64,000 bases of DNA from Pieris napi (GCF_905475465.1 NC_062256.1:2675662-2739661); one strand, 5' to 3'. Numbered from the stretch's first letter, positions 30,366-42,580 are shown. The notes: generated from the sequence alone by a model not told the origin. Numbers and translations: made by a program.

Positions 30366-31088
30366 TCATTTTAAATGTAAAAACATATATTTTTAAATAT
30401 AAATAAACAAATTTGTTCTACTGATTCTGTTCTTTATAAGCACGATAAACATGCAGATTGTATGTTGGTAATGTAATTGAATTGCAAATCGCGTTTACTG
30501 CAACATAAAAGAAATCTAATTGTGTACCTACACAATTCATATGAAGACGGTATTAATAACGCTAGGTTATCCGTTATTAACTTATACTAGGCTTCAAATA
30601 TAAACAAACTTTTATAATACGACCGATAGTCTTTTGTTAATTGGCGCCAAATTTTAAAATCGAAATGTACGACAGATTCTAAATTCAAATCATTTTCTTT
30701 TTAACTAAAAGTATCTATGGCCATACTACAGACAGTAATACTAGTATAATATATATACGTTGAGTAATCTGTGTTACTCGTACTTGTTTTATCTATTATT
30801 AGACTTGTGAAAGCACTGAAATTGACAGTTAAAAGTATTTATTTCGTACTTATATAGCGAACTTAAATTATATATATATAACAGCTACTAAAAGTATAGC
30901 CAAAGATGAAATATATATAGATATATATACATTTAACTAAGGTAACTTAATTGGGGTGTGATGATGCAGGTTTAGCGGATATTCTTAAAACTCCTTTTAA
31001 GCATATTTAAGAATTAAAACATTTTACTGGTAACTCATGTATGCCAACGAGTAATCATGGTCATATGGAGAAAGAGTCACCATGCCAG
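30366..31088. other. AT-rich, no recognisable feature
   Basis: No coding signal; a few AT microsatellite runs around 30870-30930. Confidence 0.35.
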
Positions 31089-31089
31089 T

Positions 31090-31272
31090 CTGAGCTGACA
31101 AAATCACCAAGTAACATGGGCTATAAACACCTTCCTGTCATTAAAAGCAGCAGGCTTAGATGGCATTTCAGGTCTACTAAGAATCTACTAGCAGACTCTA
31201 GTCTCATTTTTCCGAGCCTTTCCGATCCATACCTCTGAAATGGAAGGAAGTCTAAATCATATTCCAAAACCA
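31090..31272 (+). pseudogene. Decayed LINE reverse-transcriptase fragment
   Basis: Scattered frames read KAAGLDGIS and IPKPG, the hallmark residues at the start of LINE RT domains (KAPGxDGI, IPKPGK). Frames are broken, so this is a dead fragment. Confidence 0.4.
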
Positions 31273-31550
31273 GGTAGGGGAGCGTTCAAGTATTACGTCA
31301 CGCAATTTTTGGAGATTACTGACCCCCCTCCATGTAACGCGTAACGTTTTTCTGTACCCAAGTATAGTAAAATGTTTCGTGACCATTTAGTGACTCTTTA
31401 TACCTAAAAGTTACCATTATGTGGTGTAAAGTACTGGAAATTCGAATATAATATTAACAATAACGAGTAATTGAATCCCCATCCCGCATCGTAACGTTTT
31501 ACAAAAAGACCCCCCTCCCCAAAATTCGTTACGTAACTTGAACGCTCCCT
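31273..31550. mobile_element. MITE with GGGAGCGTTCAAGTATTACG ends, copy 1
   Basis: Terminal inverted repeats gggagcgttcaagtattacg and the complement acgtaacttgaacgctccc, apparently flanked by TA. Related copies at 35155-35430 and 54728-55030, with a fragment near 49150-49185. No ORF. Confidence 0.75.
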
Positions 31551-32730
31551 AGAGGACTTGTAAACCCTTTAGGGTCTAAATACTTTGCCAGGAATCGAAC
31601 TTTTGGCTTGATATTCTGCACTGAGTATGAATATCAATATATGTTCTATAATACCCATAAATGGCACTTGTTCTAGAACCTGTTTGTGTATGTAGGTTGA
31701 CCATATTTTCCAATTGTTGGGAATTTTTATACGATTTTAGTAATTTTACTGAGAACAAAGGTTGTTTAAAATTAGGTTTTCTAGACGCAAAGTTTTGGTA
31801 TCATTGTATTAAAACACTCAGTTTTATTTAACGTAGCTGTATGAAAGTTGAAAAGTTTATATTTATTCTATACATCATCCTAAATAGAAAAAAGTTGGCG
31901 TGGTGGAAACACAAACTGGACACAAAAGCTACTAGAACTTGTGACAAGTCTGAAATAATGGTCTCTGAAAGTCCATCAGACGGGGACCTATAGCTTAAAA
32001 ATAAAAGCTTAAAAAGCATGCCAAAAAAGTGTATAAAAATAGAAGCTATTATATTCCTCGCATCAACACTATGTAAAAAACTCAGTTTTGTATCGCGCAG
32101 CCCGGACATACAACGACCAATATTTAAGCCTTGACTTGTTTAAGCTATCGCGGAAATTGGGTCAAAGGAGTATTAAGAATATTCATTACGCAAAATCACC
32201 TGCATCATGAGCATACCCCACATACACACCTTCACGTACTTACCCTCACTTTTACACCATCACACAACACACCCAAATTAGGTACCACTTAGTTAAATTT
32301 ATTGAATAATTTTTATTGTTTGTTTCCTTTTGTATTATGTATTCCATCTCTGGCTATATTTGTGTAATTGTTTGCTGTAGGATTACGAAATAAATATCGG
32401 AAGTGGCCTAGTGCCACACTCTTAAACTAACATTGTATTGGGCAAAATATTCAGACAAAAAATGGACGGATAAAAACATGGCGAGATCGCCGGACCGAAG
32501 CGGTAAACGGTGAATAGACCAAAAAAACGCTGGTCAGACAAAGCAATGGATGGAAATATCGAAAAACATAGTTGAATGGCATAAGCTGGACGAGTCTTAT
32601 GAGACCGTCTAAGAGCGTACCACTTCATAAAAGGCCGGGAAAGCAGAGCCTATTGGCAGAGTGAGTGTTCATGGGCGGCGGTAACAACATCAGGTGAACC
32701 TGACCGTTTGCCTGTTGTTATAAAAAAAAA
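31551..32730. repeat. LINE-derived remnants
   Basis: About 32040-32400 recurs at 57430-57718 (ttaagccttgacttgtttaa, gcatcatgagcatacccca, cacacaaccaaatta type), consistent with a LINE 3' end. About 32490-32720 mixes a decayed 'RRWSDK' LINE tail with the caggtgaacctg tail seen at 40880. No intact gene. Confidence 0.45.
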
Positions 32731-33060
32731 GTGTGTGTGTGTCAGCTACGACGCACGATTGGAGTTTACTCCTTACGAACGATAAAATGTCGATAATGTT
32801 CTGTGGCTGTCGACCATATTTTCATACTAAAGGTGGTAAGAATATATGTTTTTATAATATAAATGTTTGTAGTAGTAATAAAACGTACCTACATCATCTA
32901 TGCCCAAATAGGATTTTCTTTCTGTGACCAAAGTTACCTTTATAGTAAGAGAAGAATAAGAATGAACAATCTTTTTAGTTTTAATTTCACTCACCATTAC
33001 TATGGACAAAACTCTATGGCACGCTAGACAACTCTATTTTTATTTTTTACACCTGTCAAT
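32731..33060. other. No recognisable feature
   Basis: Begins with a short (GT)n run; no coding signal. Confidence 0.3.
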
Positions 33061-33166
33061 AATACGTTAAATTGTAAGCAGTTCGTTGAGGTTCACAATC
33101 TTTCGACAGTTTATAATCTCGCGAGATAGATTACAATCTAACGGTGTTTACAATTTTACGGTGACA
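33061..33166. mobile_element. TATA-target MITE, one half
   Basis: Matches the right half of 48036-48353 and ends gtttacaattttacggtgaca before TATA at 33167. The left half is missing. Confidence 0.65.
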
Positions 33167-33329
33167 TATATAAAGCAAACAAATCTTGCCAACGCTCGGC
33201 ACACTGATACATTGGTACATAAGAAAAATAAAATACAAGATTTAATACGACAAGCAAAAGACAAAACAACAAACACGAAAGGAAAAATACAGAGAACTAT
33301 TAAAACTTTGGAAAATTTATTATTATTTA

Positions 33330-33800
33330 TTTATTTATTACAGAAATACATACATTCCTTACAGACTATGCCAATACGATAATGTCGAGAAACATTAAAT
33401 AAAATATAATAATGTAGGTACATATATGATATTAAACACATAATATACACAATATCGCTACTGTGAATTCACTCTGCGAAAATATAAATATGTCGATAGT
33501 GTCGGAGACAGCATTCAGTAGGCGCAACGTCTTTGATAACGGGGATCTGTGCAACAGACTGGTTCTTGCCCTTGGTATCGCAAATAACCTAGGTCTTCGC
33601 CGTCGCACATATCCCATCGGTACTAAGAAACCCAGTTCTTGATATCAAAGTGTGAAAGCAACTTTGGATATCCAGCCGTAGCTTGTTTATCACATAGCTC
33701 AATCTGGATATCGGTGAGTTTTGGCCAAAACACGTTCTTCGGAGGGACTAATGTCATGATGGGATGCCTAGGATATCTAGATCGTACACGAAATTTAAAT
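33330..33800 (-). pseudogene. LINE ORF2 C-terminal fragment
   Basis: The minus strand reads RRRRPRLFAIPRARTSLLHR, followed by SPLSKTLRLLNAVSDTIDIF. This resembles the C-terminal end of LINE reverse transcriptases in Lepidoptera ('..RSPLYRALxxLN..'). Upstream codons (to about 33780) are broken; the plus-strand left edge is A/T rich as expected for the tail. Confidence 0.5.
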
Positions 33801-34351
33801 TTAGTTAAAAGAAACGTATTTAAGTAACGAAGGACAGTTTGTTGATGGCATGACAGCGCACATTCCTAACTTCTAATGGAAAGTGAAAGGTAGATTACAA
33901 TATTCGATATTGTTCAAGTGCGAAGTAAACACTTATGTCAAAAGTTCAAGCATTTCGATAAATGGAAGAGATAGTGCCTGTTACGACTTAGACTACCTAA
34001 AGCTAATCGTACAGAGTATATTAGAATGTTATTCTATTATTTATGGTTGATTTTTAAAACTAAAAGAGAGAAATTAAGAGAGAACCAAGAATAGAGAAAC
34101 TAGGAGAGAACCAAATGGTTTCGAAAAGTGGGTAATGGTAGGAGTCGGGATCGATTGCCCGATGGTCACAACATCCCTAATGCACTTGGAGAAGCTGAGG
34201 ATAGAGTGGTGTGGAGGCTTCAAGTCGATCGCTAATGGCTTTTCAAGATAGATGCGACGTTCAGTAATGAAGATTACGAAGAAAAAGAAGATGCGCAATT
34301 AATAGATCGTGCTTTCATGGAAAATGTCGTGAACAAACTGTATTTCAGGCT
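33801..34351. other. No recognisable gene
   Basis: Possibly decayed repeat sequence (34080-34340 has a mixed coding-like composition), but no motif could be placed. Confidence 0.3.
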
Positions 34352-34620
34352 TAGCTTGGAGTTATTGCTCATGCTGTCCTACTCTTTAGTCTTTTGTCCA
34401 ACTGCAGTGCCAGGCACAGAAAGTTCTATTTGTCTATGAAAAATTATTAATGTAAGACGCGGAAGTGATAGTTCAAGGACAAAAGTTGGGCGTTGATACT
34501 AAATGAAATGTTATCAATCAAACATTTATCACATACTTCATATATTTGAAAAGAATTTATTCAATACAATAAATCAGTTTCATTGTATGCGTAACTCAGT
34601 TTCGTCTTTCTCTGTCTAAT
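34352..34620. repeat. Dispersed repeat, copy 1 (pairs with 40070-40337)
   Basis: Shares tgccaggcacagaaagttct, aaaagttgggcgttgata and caatcaaacatttatcacat with 40070-40337. Class unknown. Confidence 0.65.
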
Positions 34621-35154
34621 TGTGTAAACGCTGTGATGAAAAGAGATAGATTTAGTTAAAACCCTGCTATTGCAGTTATGGAATAGCAAACTAATTTTAA
34701 AATATATATGTCCCTGCGAAATTAAGTAAATACACATATAGGGGCCGTGGTCTTTGAATTTCTTATTTGGTGGTTACGTCAACAGTAATTATTTACCACG
34801 TCATATTAACCACACATTGTCTGTGCTTGACAACAAAATGCATTTTTGAGGATTCCTCCAATTAATACGTTTATGTACTATTATTTTTGAGAGCTTTGCT
34901 TACTTTTGCTGACAAGAGGAAGAGGGGGGGGGGGGGATAAATTGCAGTAAATCTGCTTATGTAATACTTGAACGGCGCGATACACACAATTATTATGTGC
35001 AATTAGTTTACGGATTGCATGTTTAAAAGTCACAAAATAATGTGTTCGCGAGTCTGTGGCCTCATTTTGTTAATCCATATAAATTGATACTAAGCAGTCG
35101 GGCTGAAGAACTGAATACCTTTAGTTTTTTGCAGTTGCTTGAAAGAGTTTATAA
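34621..35154. other. Non-coding, with a poly(G) run at 34924-34936
   Basis: No gene recognised. The 13-G run is the only obvious simple repeat. Confidence 0.4.
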
Positions 35155-35430
35155 GGCCATCAAGTATTACGTAACGAATTTTGGGGTGAGAGGTCCTTTT
35201 GTAAATCGTTACGATGCGGGGCGGGGATTGAATTACGCGTTATTGTTAATATTATTCGACTTTCCAGTACTTTACACCACATAATGGTAACTTTTAGGTA
35301 TAAAGAGTCACTAGGTGGTCACGAAACGTTTTACTATACTTGGGTACAGTACTGTAAAAAACGTTACGGCGCGTTACATGGGGGGGTCAATAATCTCCAA
35401 AAATCCCGTTCAAGTATTACGTCACGCATT
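35155..35430. mobile_element. MITE with GCGTTCAAGTATTACG ends, copy 2
   Basis: Collinear with 54728-55030 (cgttacgatgcggggcgggg, taggtataaagagtcacta, tcacgaaacgttttactata). The left end is degenerate. Confidence 0.65.
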
Positions 35431-35694
35431 TACTGAGTTTTACGTTTTTATAAAAGAAAATAAAATTTCATTTCAAAATTGACGTGGATTATCAAAAATC
35501 ATTGTATTCCTACACGCCATGATTGGTAATCAACTCATGTGCAGAAAATGTTGTATATTTTAAAACGCTTGGAATTCCCCGATACACTTTACATTTGAGC
35601 TAGCCGGTGGTTTTAAATACTGTAATTACAGAACGAGCGTAATTTTATATGTCAATGTTTATAAGAGAAATATATGGATTTGAGATAAATAAAA
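35431..35694. other. No recognisable feature
   Basis: AT-rich, no coding signal. Confidence 0.3.
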
Positions 35695-36095
35695 AAGGGT
35701 GTGTACTTATGTACACGCGTTAGAAGTACTTCTTTGGCGTGACAAGATAACAATCTTTAAATTATCTATCGCCTTTTCTGCATTTGTAGTAAAAACGACA
35801 CTAACTATAGAACAAATTTACATTCATAATTTTTCCGTAACGCGCCAAAAGAAGTATATCTTAAAAAAAACTAAAATGTTGACTATAGCTAACTTCAGGG
35901 TGTCGGTTTTTTGTGACTGTGCATCGTAAAAATTTACTCTAATTTTCCCCAACGCGCCAAATGTAGTATAACTTAAAAATATAAAATGTTGACTATAACT
36001 AACTTCAGGGTGTCGGTTTTTTTGTGACGGTGTGCGCGCGCATCGTAAAAATTTACTCTCATTTTTCCCTAACGCGCCAAAAGAAGTATAACTTC
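35695..36095 (+). mobile_element. GAAGTTATACTTC-ended element (copy 3) with tandemly repeated right end
   Basis: Starts like copies 2 and 4 (gtgtacttatgtacacgcg). The right-end segment occurs three times in tandem (aacgcgccaaaagaagtata at about 35839, 35950 and 36070), each preceded by the catcgtaaaaatttactct block and the gttgactata/gtcggtttttt spacer, with a period of about 111-120 bp. Confidence 0.6.
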
Positions 36096-36199
36096 AAAAA
36101 TAGTGTGGAAATAAAGTCGAAGGATATACAGTCGAGAGTTAGTATACCTAACGTATATAAAACTAATTCTATAACGGGTCATACATGCCCTAAAAAAAG

Positions 36200-36425
36200 C
36201 AGTGTTCGTGGCTTTAGTATGCGACTCCCATCCCTGAGGTCGTAGGTTCGATCCCCGGCTGTGCACCAATGGACTTTCTATGTGCGCATTTTACATTCCA
36301 TCGAACGGCGAAGAAAAACATCGTGAGGAAACCGGCTTGCCTTAGAGCCAAAGAGTCGACCGCGATACAGAAATCTGAGACCCGGACCTAAAAAGGTTGT
36401 AGCGCCAGTAATTATTTTCGTACTT
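36200..36425 (+). repeat. SINE family B, near full length
   Basis: tRNA-like head (gcgactcccatccctgaggt, then ggttcgatcccc), then the body (caccaatggactttctatgt, gtgaggaaaccggcttgcc) and the tail gatacagaaatctgagaccc ... gcgccagtaattatttt. This is the best reference copy in the window. Confidence 0.75.
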
Positions 36426-36577
36426 GCTCTAAAGTTGGGATTCAGAAATGAAACTATCGTAAGACCCAAAATTTACAGCGTGTCAGTCACACGTGGCTTA
36501 TCAATTAACACACATGGAAGTCTCACATTATTTAGTAATGTTTCATTATCGGTCGTGTGCACTTCATTGTGCCTATG

Positions 36578-37268
36578 TTGAAGTTACAAAGAGTTGCGGT
36601 TAAATGGAAAGAAAAATCTGTATTAGAAAAAGAAAGTTTATTTCAGACTAGTGTTAGTATAATTACATAAAAACAATTGGTATTTGAACGCTATTGCGTT
36701 GTCTGTTATTTTTAAGTACCAGTAGTTAGATTGTATTTTTTTACTTATTTAGCCTTGCTATATTGATGCATCTTCGTGATAAAGCACTTGCAATGCGCAA
36801 TTTGTAAAAAAAGAACGGATTTCTTGGAAAGTTCGGTTCATGTCGAGTTGCGACAGTCGAGTTTATTTCTCGCTAGGACAATAAAGCGACAAAACAACGT
36901 ACACAGCTCCGCATTATTAACTAATTTTGGCAACTTAAAAAGTAAGTTGTAATTTTTTTTTGTTTTTTTTTTAAGATTTTGGTATTTATTTTATTTATTT
37001 AATTATAAGTAATCTTACAGCTACATACATAATATTACAAAACAAACACCTAGACAGTACAGAAAGCCAAAACAGATTACATAGATAAACAATATTATAT
37101 ACGAAAAATGAAACAAATAAGCGCATCAATAGACAAAACAAATTGTTGTCGTTATTGAGGGTGAGTTTAAGGCTATGTAGACTGTATCATTGTATGGAAG
37201 ACAAGTTAAACCAACCTGATTTTAACGCTTTAGGGGGTTTGTCGTTAAATCGAGGGACATGGGAGTTT
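36578..37268. repeat. Dispersed ~520-bp repeat, copy 2, interrupted
   Basis: Collinear with 26240-26762 but split at about 36945-37140 by an insert that begins with a T-run and reads like the reversed 3' end of a LINE (ttttttaagattttggtatt ... gaccaaataagcg region). Confidence 0.6.
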
Positions 37269-37589
37269 ACTCTATAATTTATTGCCAAAACAAGTTACAT
37301 AACAAACATGTGTCCCAGTCTCCTGATGAAGTGTATTTCAGCAGCCTGAACTCCCCAGTAATAAGAGAAGGTGGCTCGACTTGAGTCATTTTACTTCACT
37401 TTGAATGATCGCTATTATATGCCCAAGGTCAATACTTGAAGTTATTTTATAACAGGAATCGATCACAAATAAAAACCTAGAAACTATAAGTGTTTGTCTC
37501 GTTTTTATTGACAAGAGTGATAAGGACAAAATATTATATCTATTAATAGTACACTGACGGCTATCGGTATTTTAAGCGTACGACCAACA
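37269..37589. other. No recognisable feature
   Basis: No coding signal found. Confidence 0.3.
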
Positions 37590-37968
37590 GGCTACAGAAG
37601 ATAAATCATTCCTTATATGAAAATTGTATTCGTTTTTACAACAACCTCCCAAGCGAAAGAGAATTATCACTAAATAAATTCAAAACTCTCGTTAAACGTA
37701 AATTAATCAATAAACATTTTTCAAAATTTGACGAATATTTAAGTGATCCTAATCCTTGGGATTGATTTGCTCCTGTTCAAACAATTTGTATGACTCAAAA
37801 CTTAGCGATTAAAAAGAGTGGCGGAGACTTTCTTGCCAGTTCTTCTGGCCCGATCTACGCCCTTGACTTGCGAACTGGTAGTAAATGTAAACTTAGAATT
37901 AATTTAACTGCTTTTCTGACGTTCATATATAAGTGTAAATATGAATAAAGTTATTTTGGCTTTGATTT
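37590..37968 (+). pseudogene. Jockey-like LINE C-terminus and 3' tail
   Basis: In-frame remnant LYENCIRFYNNLPSERE, then LSLNKFKTLVKRKL, then DEYLSDPNPWD and a stop at about 37763. This pattern is typical of lepidopteran jockey-like RT C-termini. The shared 3' tail follows (cttgccagttcttctggccc ... gaataaag). Confidence 0.6.
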
Positions 37969-39129
37969 TACCATCGCGAACGAAGTTATTCCGACTAAGA
38001 GTACATACCACTTCTGAACCTGCCACTGGGGCCTTAGTAGGTGGTTAGACTGCCCAGGATCCTCCCTTTAGGATGGAAGAGCAGCCTTCCTCCACAATAG
38101 GTTAGAGGCGTTTAGTAAATAAGGAAAAATTGGACGCAATGTAAAACATTTTTTTTTTCTCAGACGGAGGTTGCATCTCATATTAAAATTGTCTCTATTG
38201 TATGTCATCTAGATTTTTTAGATAATTATAAAGTCACTAATACCAAAGAAAACTGTTCTATACTAACAGCTCGCAATTTTACCTGCATGGATTTTACGTA
38301 TTTTAGCAAAAAATGTATTTATCAAGTCCAAACAAAAATCTCTTCAATTATGATTTAAAACAATGATTCTGCGAACGTGTTCAAGTCTTGACAATTGGCA
38401 TATTGTGACGCTTGTGTATATTACACGAAATTAAACGTTGACTTTAAAATAGATATTGTAGATCGTAATAATTAGGGAAGGTGGACAAATTATCCAACTT
38501 GGTATAATATACATTGAAATAAATAACTAAACTTAACATAAACTAAAATATATTATTAAAAGGAGTCCCTTTAGGCAAGGTTCCGAAGATACAGGCAGCG
38601 TTCCCCCTTTGAATCGCTAGACTAATTCTTTGTCCGAGGTAGCTGCCAGATCTTCGGTCTCCTGTGATGTCGACTAACCTTTTTAATAAATCGTAAATAA
38701 ATAATTAATTATAATTACTGATCGTAATTAGACGAAAATAATTTAAGTTTGCTTTTGTGTTTAGGTGACCGATAGAACGATAGAACGATATATTTCAAAA
38801 TCTGTGCTTATTATAAAAGCAAACTTTATAACAATAAAGATATTTTGGTTTTTGTGCACACCCAAAATTATTATAAAAATCTTCCTAAAGAACTGAAATT
38901 TTTTAGAGTCCTGTATATTTTATACACCTACCTTCCTCGATGTCTTATTAAAGACAATATGACGCTTTAAGTGTTTTTCATATGTAAAAGCTTTTACCTA
39001 ATTGCCAATTTGTATTCAATATTCATGGAAACCTGCATTTACCTTATGATCAACTTGTGAGAATCCCTTGTCATCTATGTAATCAATAAGGTAAAAGTGA
39101 ATTGTATCACCTTTGTCTTTATTATATAA
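37969..39129. other. No gene; one short repeat fragment
   Basis: About 38590-38690 matches 2660-2760 and 10190-10290. The rest is AT-rich without recognisable features. Confidence 0.4.
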
Positions 39130-39944
39130 CTAGCTGGCCTGGCGAACATCGTACCGCCTAACAGTCGATTCTTTATTTTTTTTAATACTTATTCTGCTAT
39201 TCGGGACACCGGTCTAGCAAGTAAGATAAAAAAAAGAAAGTTGATAATACAACAAATACATTATGTCAAAAAATAAAAATTTACCTTCCCAGAACCCCTC
39301 CACTAACACTTGAACTTTATGATATGGTATTAAAGTTCAAATTGCCTTTAAATATTATTACGAATATTTTGTATGGGTATATAGAAGTGTTGTTTTTAGA
39401 CTTTTTCACTCATTTTTTTTTAAATATTTCTCTCCGTAAGAACCATCCTCGTACTTCAAGGAATCTATAATATAAAAATGAATCGCAAAATGTGTTGGTA
39501 AGCGCATAACTCAACAACGCCTGGACCAATTTGGCCAATTCTTTTTTTATAATATTCCTTGAAGTACGAGGATGGTTCTTACGGAGAAAAAAATTGAGTA
39601 AAAAAGTTAAAAAAAAAACACTTCTATATTCCCATACAAAATATTCGTAATAATACTTAAAAGTAAATTTGAACTTTAATACCGTTACATAAAAGGAAGG
39701 TAAATTTTTATTTTTTGACATAATGTATTTGTCTTATAAACTTTCTTTTTTTCATCTTACTAGCTAGACCGGTGTCCCGAATAGCAGAATAAGTATTTTA
39801 AAAAAATAAAGAATCGACTGTTAGGCGGTACGATGTTCGCCAGGCCAGCTAGTATTATAAAAAAAGAATCAGACAAATCGGTCAAGCCGTTTTCATGTTA
39901 TGTCGTGACAACGAAAACGGGTTTCATTTTTATACATATATAGA
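39130..39944 (-). mobile_element. Helitron-like element whose body is a ~720-bp palindrome
   Basis: On the minus strand it starts TCTATATATGTATAAAAATG after an A, contains gaaaacggcttgaccgat, and ends CTAG before T. The interval 39130-39852 is one imperfect inverted repeat: arms about 39130-39478 and 39541-39852, outermost ctagctggcctggcgaac on both sides, with a loop of about 60 bp. Both outer ends thus have the form of the Helitron 3' terminus. ORFs inside are palindrome artefacts. Confidence 0.7.
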
Positions 39945-40069
39945 TAAGGGGAATAAGTTATTCTTTACATTTCGCTACCGTTGAATGCTCTTACAGGCTG
40001 GATATAGCTTATATTATGGACAAGAGAAGGAAGAAGTCGTGGTTGCGGAACATATGGGAGTGAAGCTTA

Positions 40070-40337
40070 GATTGGAGTTATTTTTCGTGCTGTCCTACTC
40101 TTTAGTCCAACTGCGGTGCCAGGCACAGAAAGTTCTATTTGTCTATGAAAAAATATTAATGTGAGACGCGGTAGTGAGAGGTCAAGACCAAAAGTTGGGC
40201 GTTGATAATGAAATGTTGTTATCAATCAAACATTTATCACATGCTTCAGATATTTGATAAAGAATTTATTCTCCTTAAATACACTCAATCAGTTTTGTTG
40301 TATGCTTGAATAAAGTTTCGTCTTTCTCTTTCTAAAA
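40070..40337. repeat. Dispersed repeat, copy 2 (pairs with 34352-34620)
   Basis: Same blocks in the same order; ends gtttcgtctttctctttct. Class unknown. Confidence 0.65.
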
Positions 40338-40518
40338 ACCGAGAGTCATAAGGCCGAGAGTTAACTGTGTATATATAAACAATGTTGTATTGATGATGCA
40401 AACGCTCAAAGCCTCTATCTCAACACTGCTTATCGTTTTATTTGGTACATCAAATAAAACAGTATAAGAGCTTCTTGCTTTGCAATTATGCTCGAAGATT
40501 AAAGCTCTGATAGTCGCA

Positions 40519-40922
40519 ATATGTGGCGGATCCCTTGGCGTTGCGTAGAGATGTGGGGTCACTCTGCATCTTCTACCGCATTTACCATAAAGAGGAGTTG
40601 TTCGGATTATTACCTGCAGCTGTGTTTCATCATCGGACGTCGAGGCAGAATACGAAATTCCACCCGTATCACCTCGACGTCCGCCGTTCCACAACTGATC
40701 GTTTTTCAAGGCAGTTTTTGCCGCGCACCACTACTTTGTGGAACCAGCTGCCCACTGAAGTATTTCCGAACCAATTCGACTTAGGGTCCTTCAAGAAAAG
40801 AGCGTACCAATTCTTAAAAGACCGGCAACGCACTCGCGAGCCCTCTGGCATTGAGAGTGTCATGGGCGGCGGTATCACTTAACATCAGGTGAGCCTCCTG
40901 CCCGTTTTCCCCCCGTTCTATT
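40519..40922 (+). pseudogene. LINE RT C-terminal fragment, 119 codons open
   Basis: The frame from 40523 reads LALRRDVGSLCIFYRIYHKE, then PAAVFHHRTSRQNTKFHPYHL, RSTTDRFSRQFLPRTTTLWN and FKKRAYQFL. This is the C-terminal domain commonly seen at the end of lepidopteran LINE ORF2 proteins. It is 5'-truncated with no RT core, and is followed by the usual caggtgagcctcctgcccgt tail and an A-run. Related pieces: 42072-42330, 56864-57002, 61064-61176, 63622-63838. Confidence 0.7.
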
Positions 40923-41520
40923 AAAAAAACTCAGCATTTTCTACCATGGAGAGTACGCACTCGTGAGCCTTCTGGCATTGAGTATTCATCAAGCGATTAA
41001 ACGTAGTATTATTTAATCAAAATTCATAATAAAGAATTTATACGTCGGCTACGTGACACAAAACGATCACAGATAAGTCGAATCAAGCAATCGAAGCAAA
41101 TGTCTTCACCTGTCTAATCATAATACAATCTTGGAGATTAATTTCGTCAGAGAATGATTTAATCGAAGTCTTTGTCTACGAATTATTATTAACACGTAAA
41201 CTTTTTATTTTTATTTAAAGAAATTAATAATCTGAAATGGTTAGGTATGCTTTTAGGCTTTGATAATTGCCGTAATCAATACTGCCCATGACATTATCTC
41301 TACCTTACGCCAGCAGCTGCGCACGCGCGGATTATGTAGCTTGTTTGGACAATAGTCATTGTTTAAGTCAATTTACATAAGGCATAATTAACTAAACCTG
41401 TGGCTTCCAAACGAGCAGAAATCCTCGGAGCAGTGAGGTTGCTCCGAAGTTCTGGAAACTTCTGAGCTTTTGGAAGGAGCTAGGCTGGCTTAGTGGGAAT
41501 GGGCGCCTAAGTGCTGAAAC
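40923..41520. other. No recognisable gene
   Basis: AT-rich; a short LINE-tail echo at about 40960-40980 only. Confidence 0.3.
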
Positions 41521-41772
41521 TTTTTTTTTTATGGACAATTCACACCAATTGACCGAGTCCCATGCTAAGCTGGTGAAGCTTGTGTTATGGTTACTAGGCA
41601 ACGGATATACATACATATTATAGATAGATAGATATAAATACATATTTAAACACCCAAGACCTAAGCACAACACCAAATGCTCATCACATCGATGTTCGTC
41701 TCAGCCGGGGATCGATCCCGGGACCCATGGATTCGCAGTCAGGGGTACTAACCACTAGACCAATGAGTCGTC
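41521..41772 (-). repeat. SINE family A (tRNA-derived)
   Basis: On the minus strand it begins with a tRNA-like head (ctcattggtctagtggttag, ccgggttcgatccccggct), then gatgagcatttggtgttgtg, a tatctatctata stretch, ttcaccagcttagcatggg, and an A-rich tail. Other copies: 50621-50876 (minus) and 52899-53165 (plus). Confidence 0.8.
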
Positions 41773-42071
41773 AACTGAGTCCACACTACACCTAAACCTT
41801 CAAGAATTACGCTACCCCTAAAAGTTCATTATATTAAGTCGCGTTCATAGTGCCGTGTCCGTAGGGCGTAATTTTATTGACCGACATTAAAAACCGAAGG
41901 ACAGGTAAAATTTTACGCCTGTGTCGCTGTATCCATATTCTAAAGTTATTATTCCTTAGCGCTTTAAACGCTAAATTGTACAGGATTATTTTTAATTATC
42001 TACAATATGATGATTTTTTTAAATATTTGAGTAAAGTAGGAATTTACTGTCGATTTTTTATTTATATTTAA

Positions 42072-42330
42072 CTGCGGGAAAACGGACGGGAGGCTCTAAA
42101 ATCAGGTAATACCGCCGCCCATAGACACTCACAATGCCAGAGGGCTCGCAAGCTGCCGGCCTTTTAAGAGTTGGTACGCTCTTTTCTTGAAGGACTTTTC
42201 ACTGAGCTGCTGACTCCACATAGTGCGCTGCAAAAAATGCCTGAAAAAAGCTTTGTGGAACGACGGACATCGAGATGATGCAGCTGTAATTTCGTATTCT
42301 GTCTCGACTTCCGATGATAGAACTGATTGA
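42072..42330 (-). pseudogene. LINE C-terminal fragment with 3' tail
   Basis: Minus-strand relative of 40519-40922 (tcctgcc/cgtccg tail at the left edge, then KKRAYQ-type codons, then RRS.K and HHLDV). Frames are degenerate. Confidence 0.55.
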
Positions 42331-42580
42331 AGTATTCTTGGTTAGCTTCCAATTCTGGGATCATTCCTCAATTGCTGTGTTAACCTCTAAGCTTCAGCTT
42401 GTTCCTTCCTCCTCCTTAAGCTTTTTTGTTGAGCATGGCAATACGCATTCCCGGAGCGACTGCTTCTGTACCCTAGATCCACCCACTAAAACCCCACAGC
42501 GCCACCATCACACGCTCTAGACGGGGCGAGAAAACCGTGGATCCTAGTACCGTCACGCGATCTAGTGTTCATCCTCCAGC

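Noticed and set aside
36205..36270. tRNA gene near ggttcgatccccggct
   Set aside because: Head of SINE family B; the body and tail follow directly, and other copies share them.
39410..39721. 103-codon minus-strand ORF
   Set aside because: Lies in one arm of the giant palindrome; poly-Phe/Lys composition comes from A/T runs.
40332..40709. 125-codon minus-strand ORF
   Set aside because: Shadow of the plus-strand LINE C-terminal fragment, whose frame carries the recognisable motifs.
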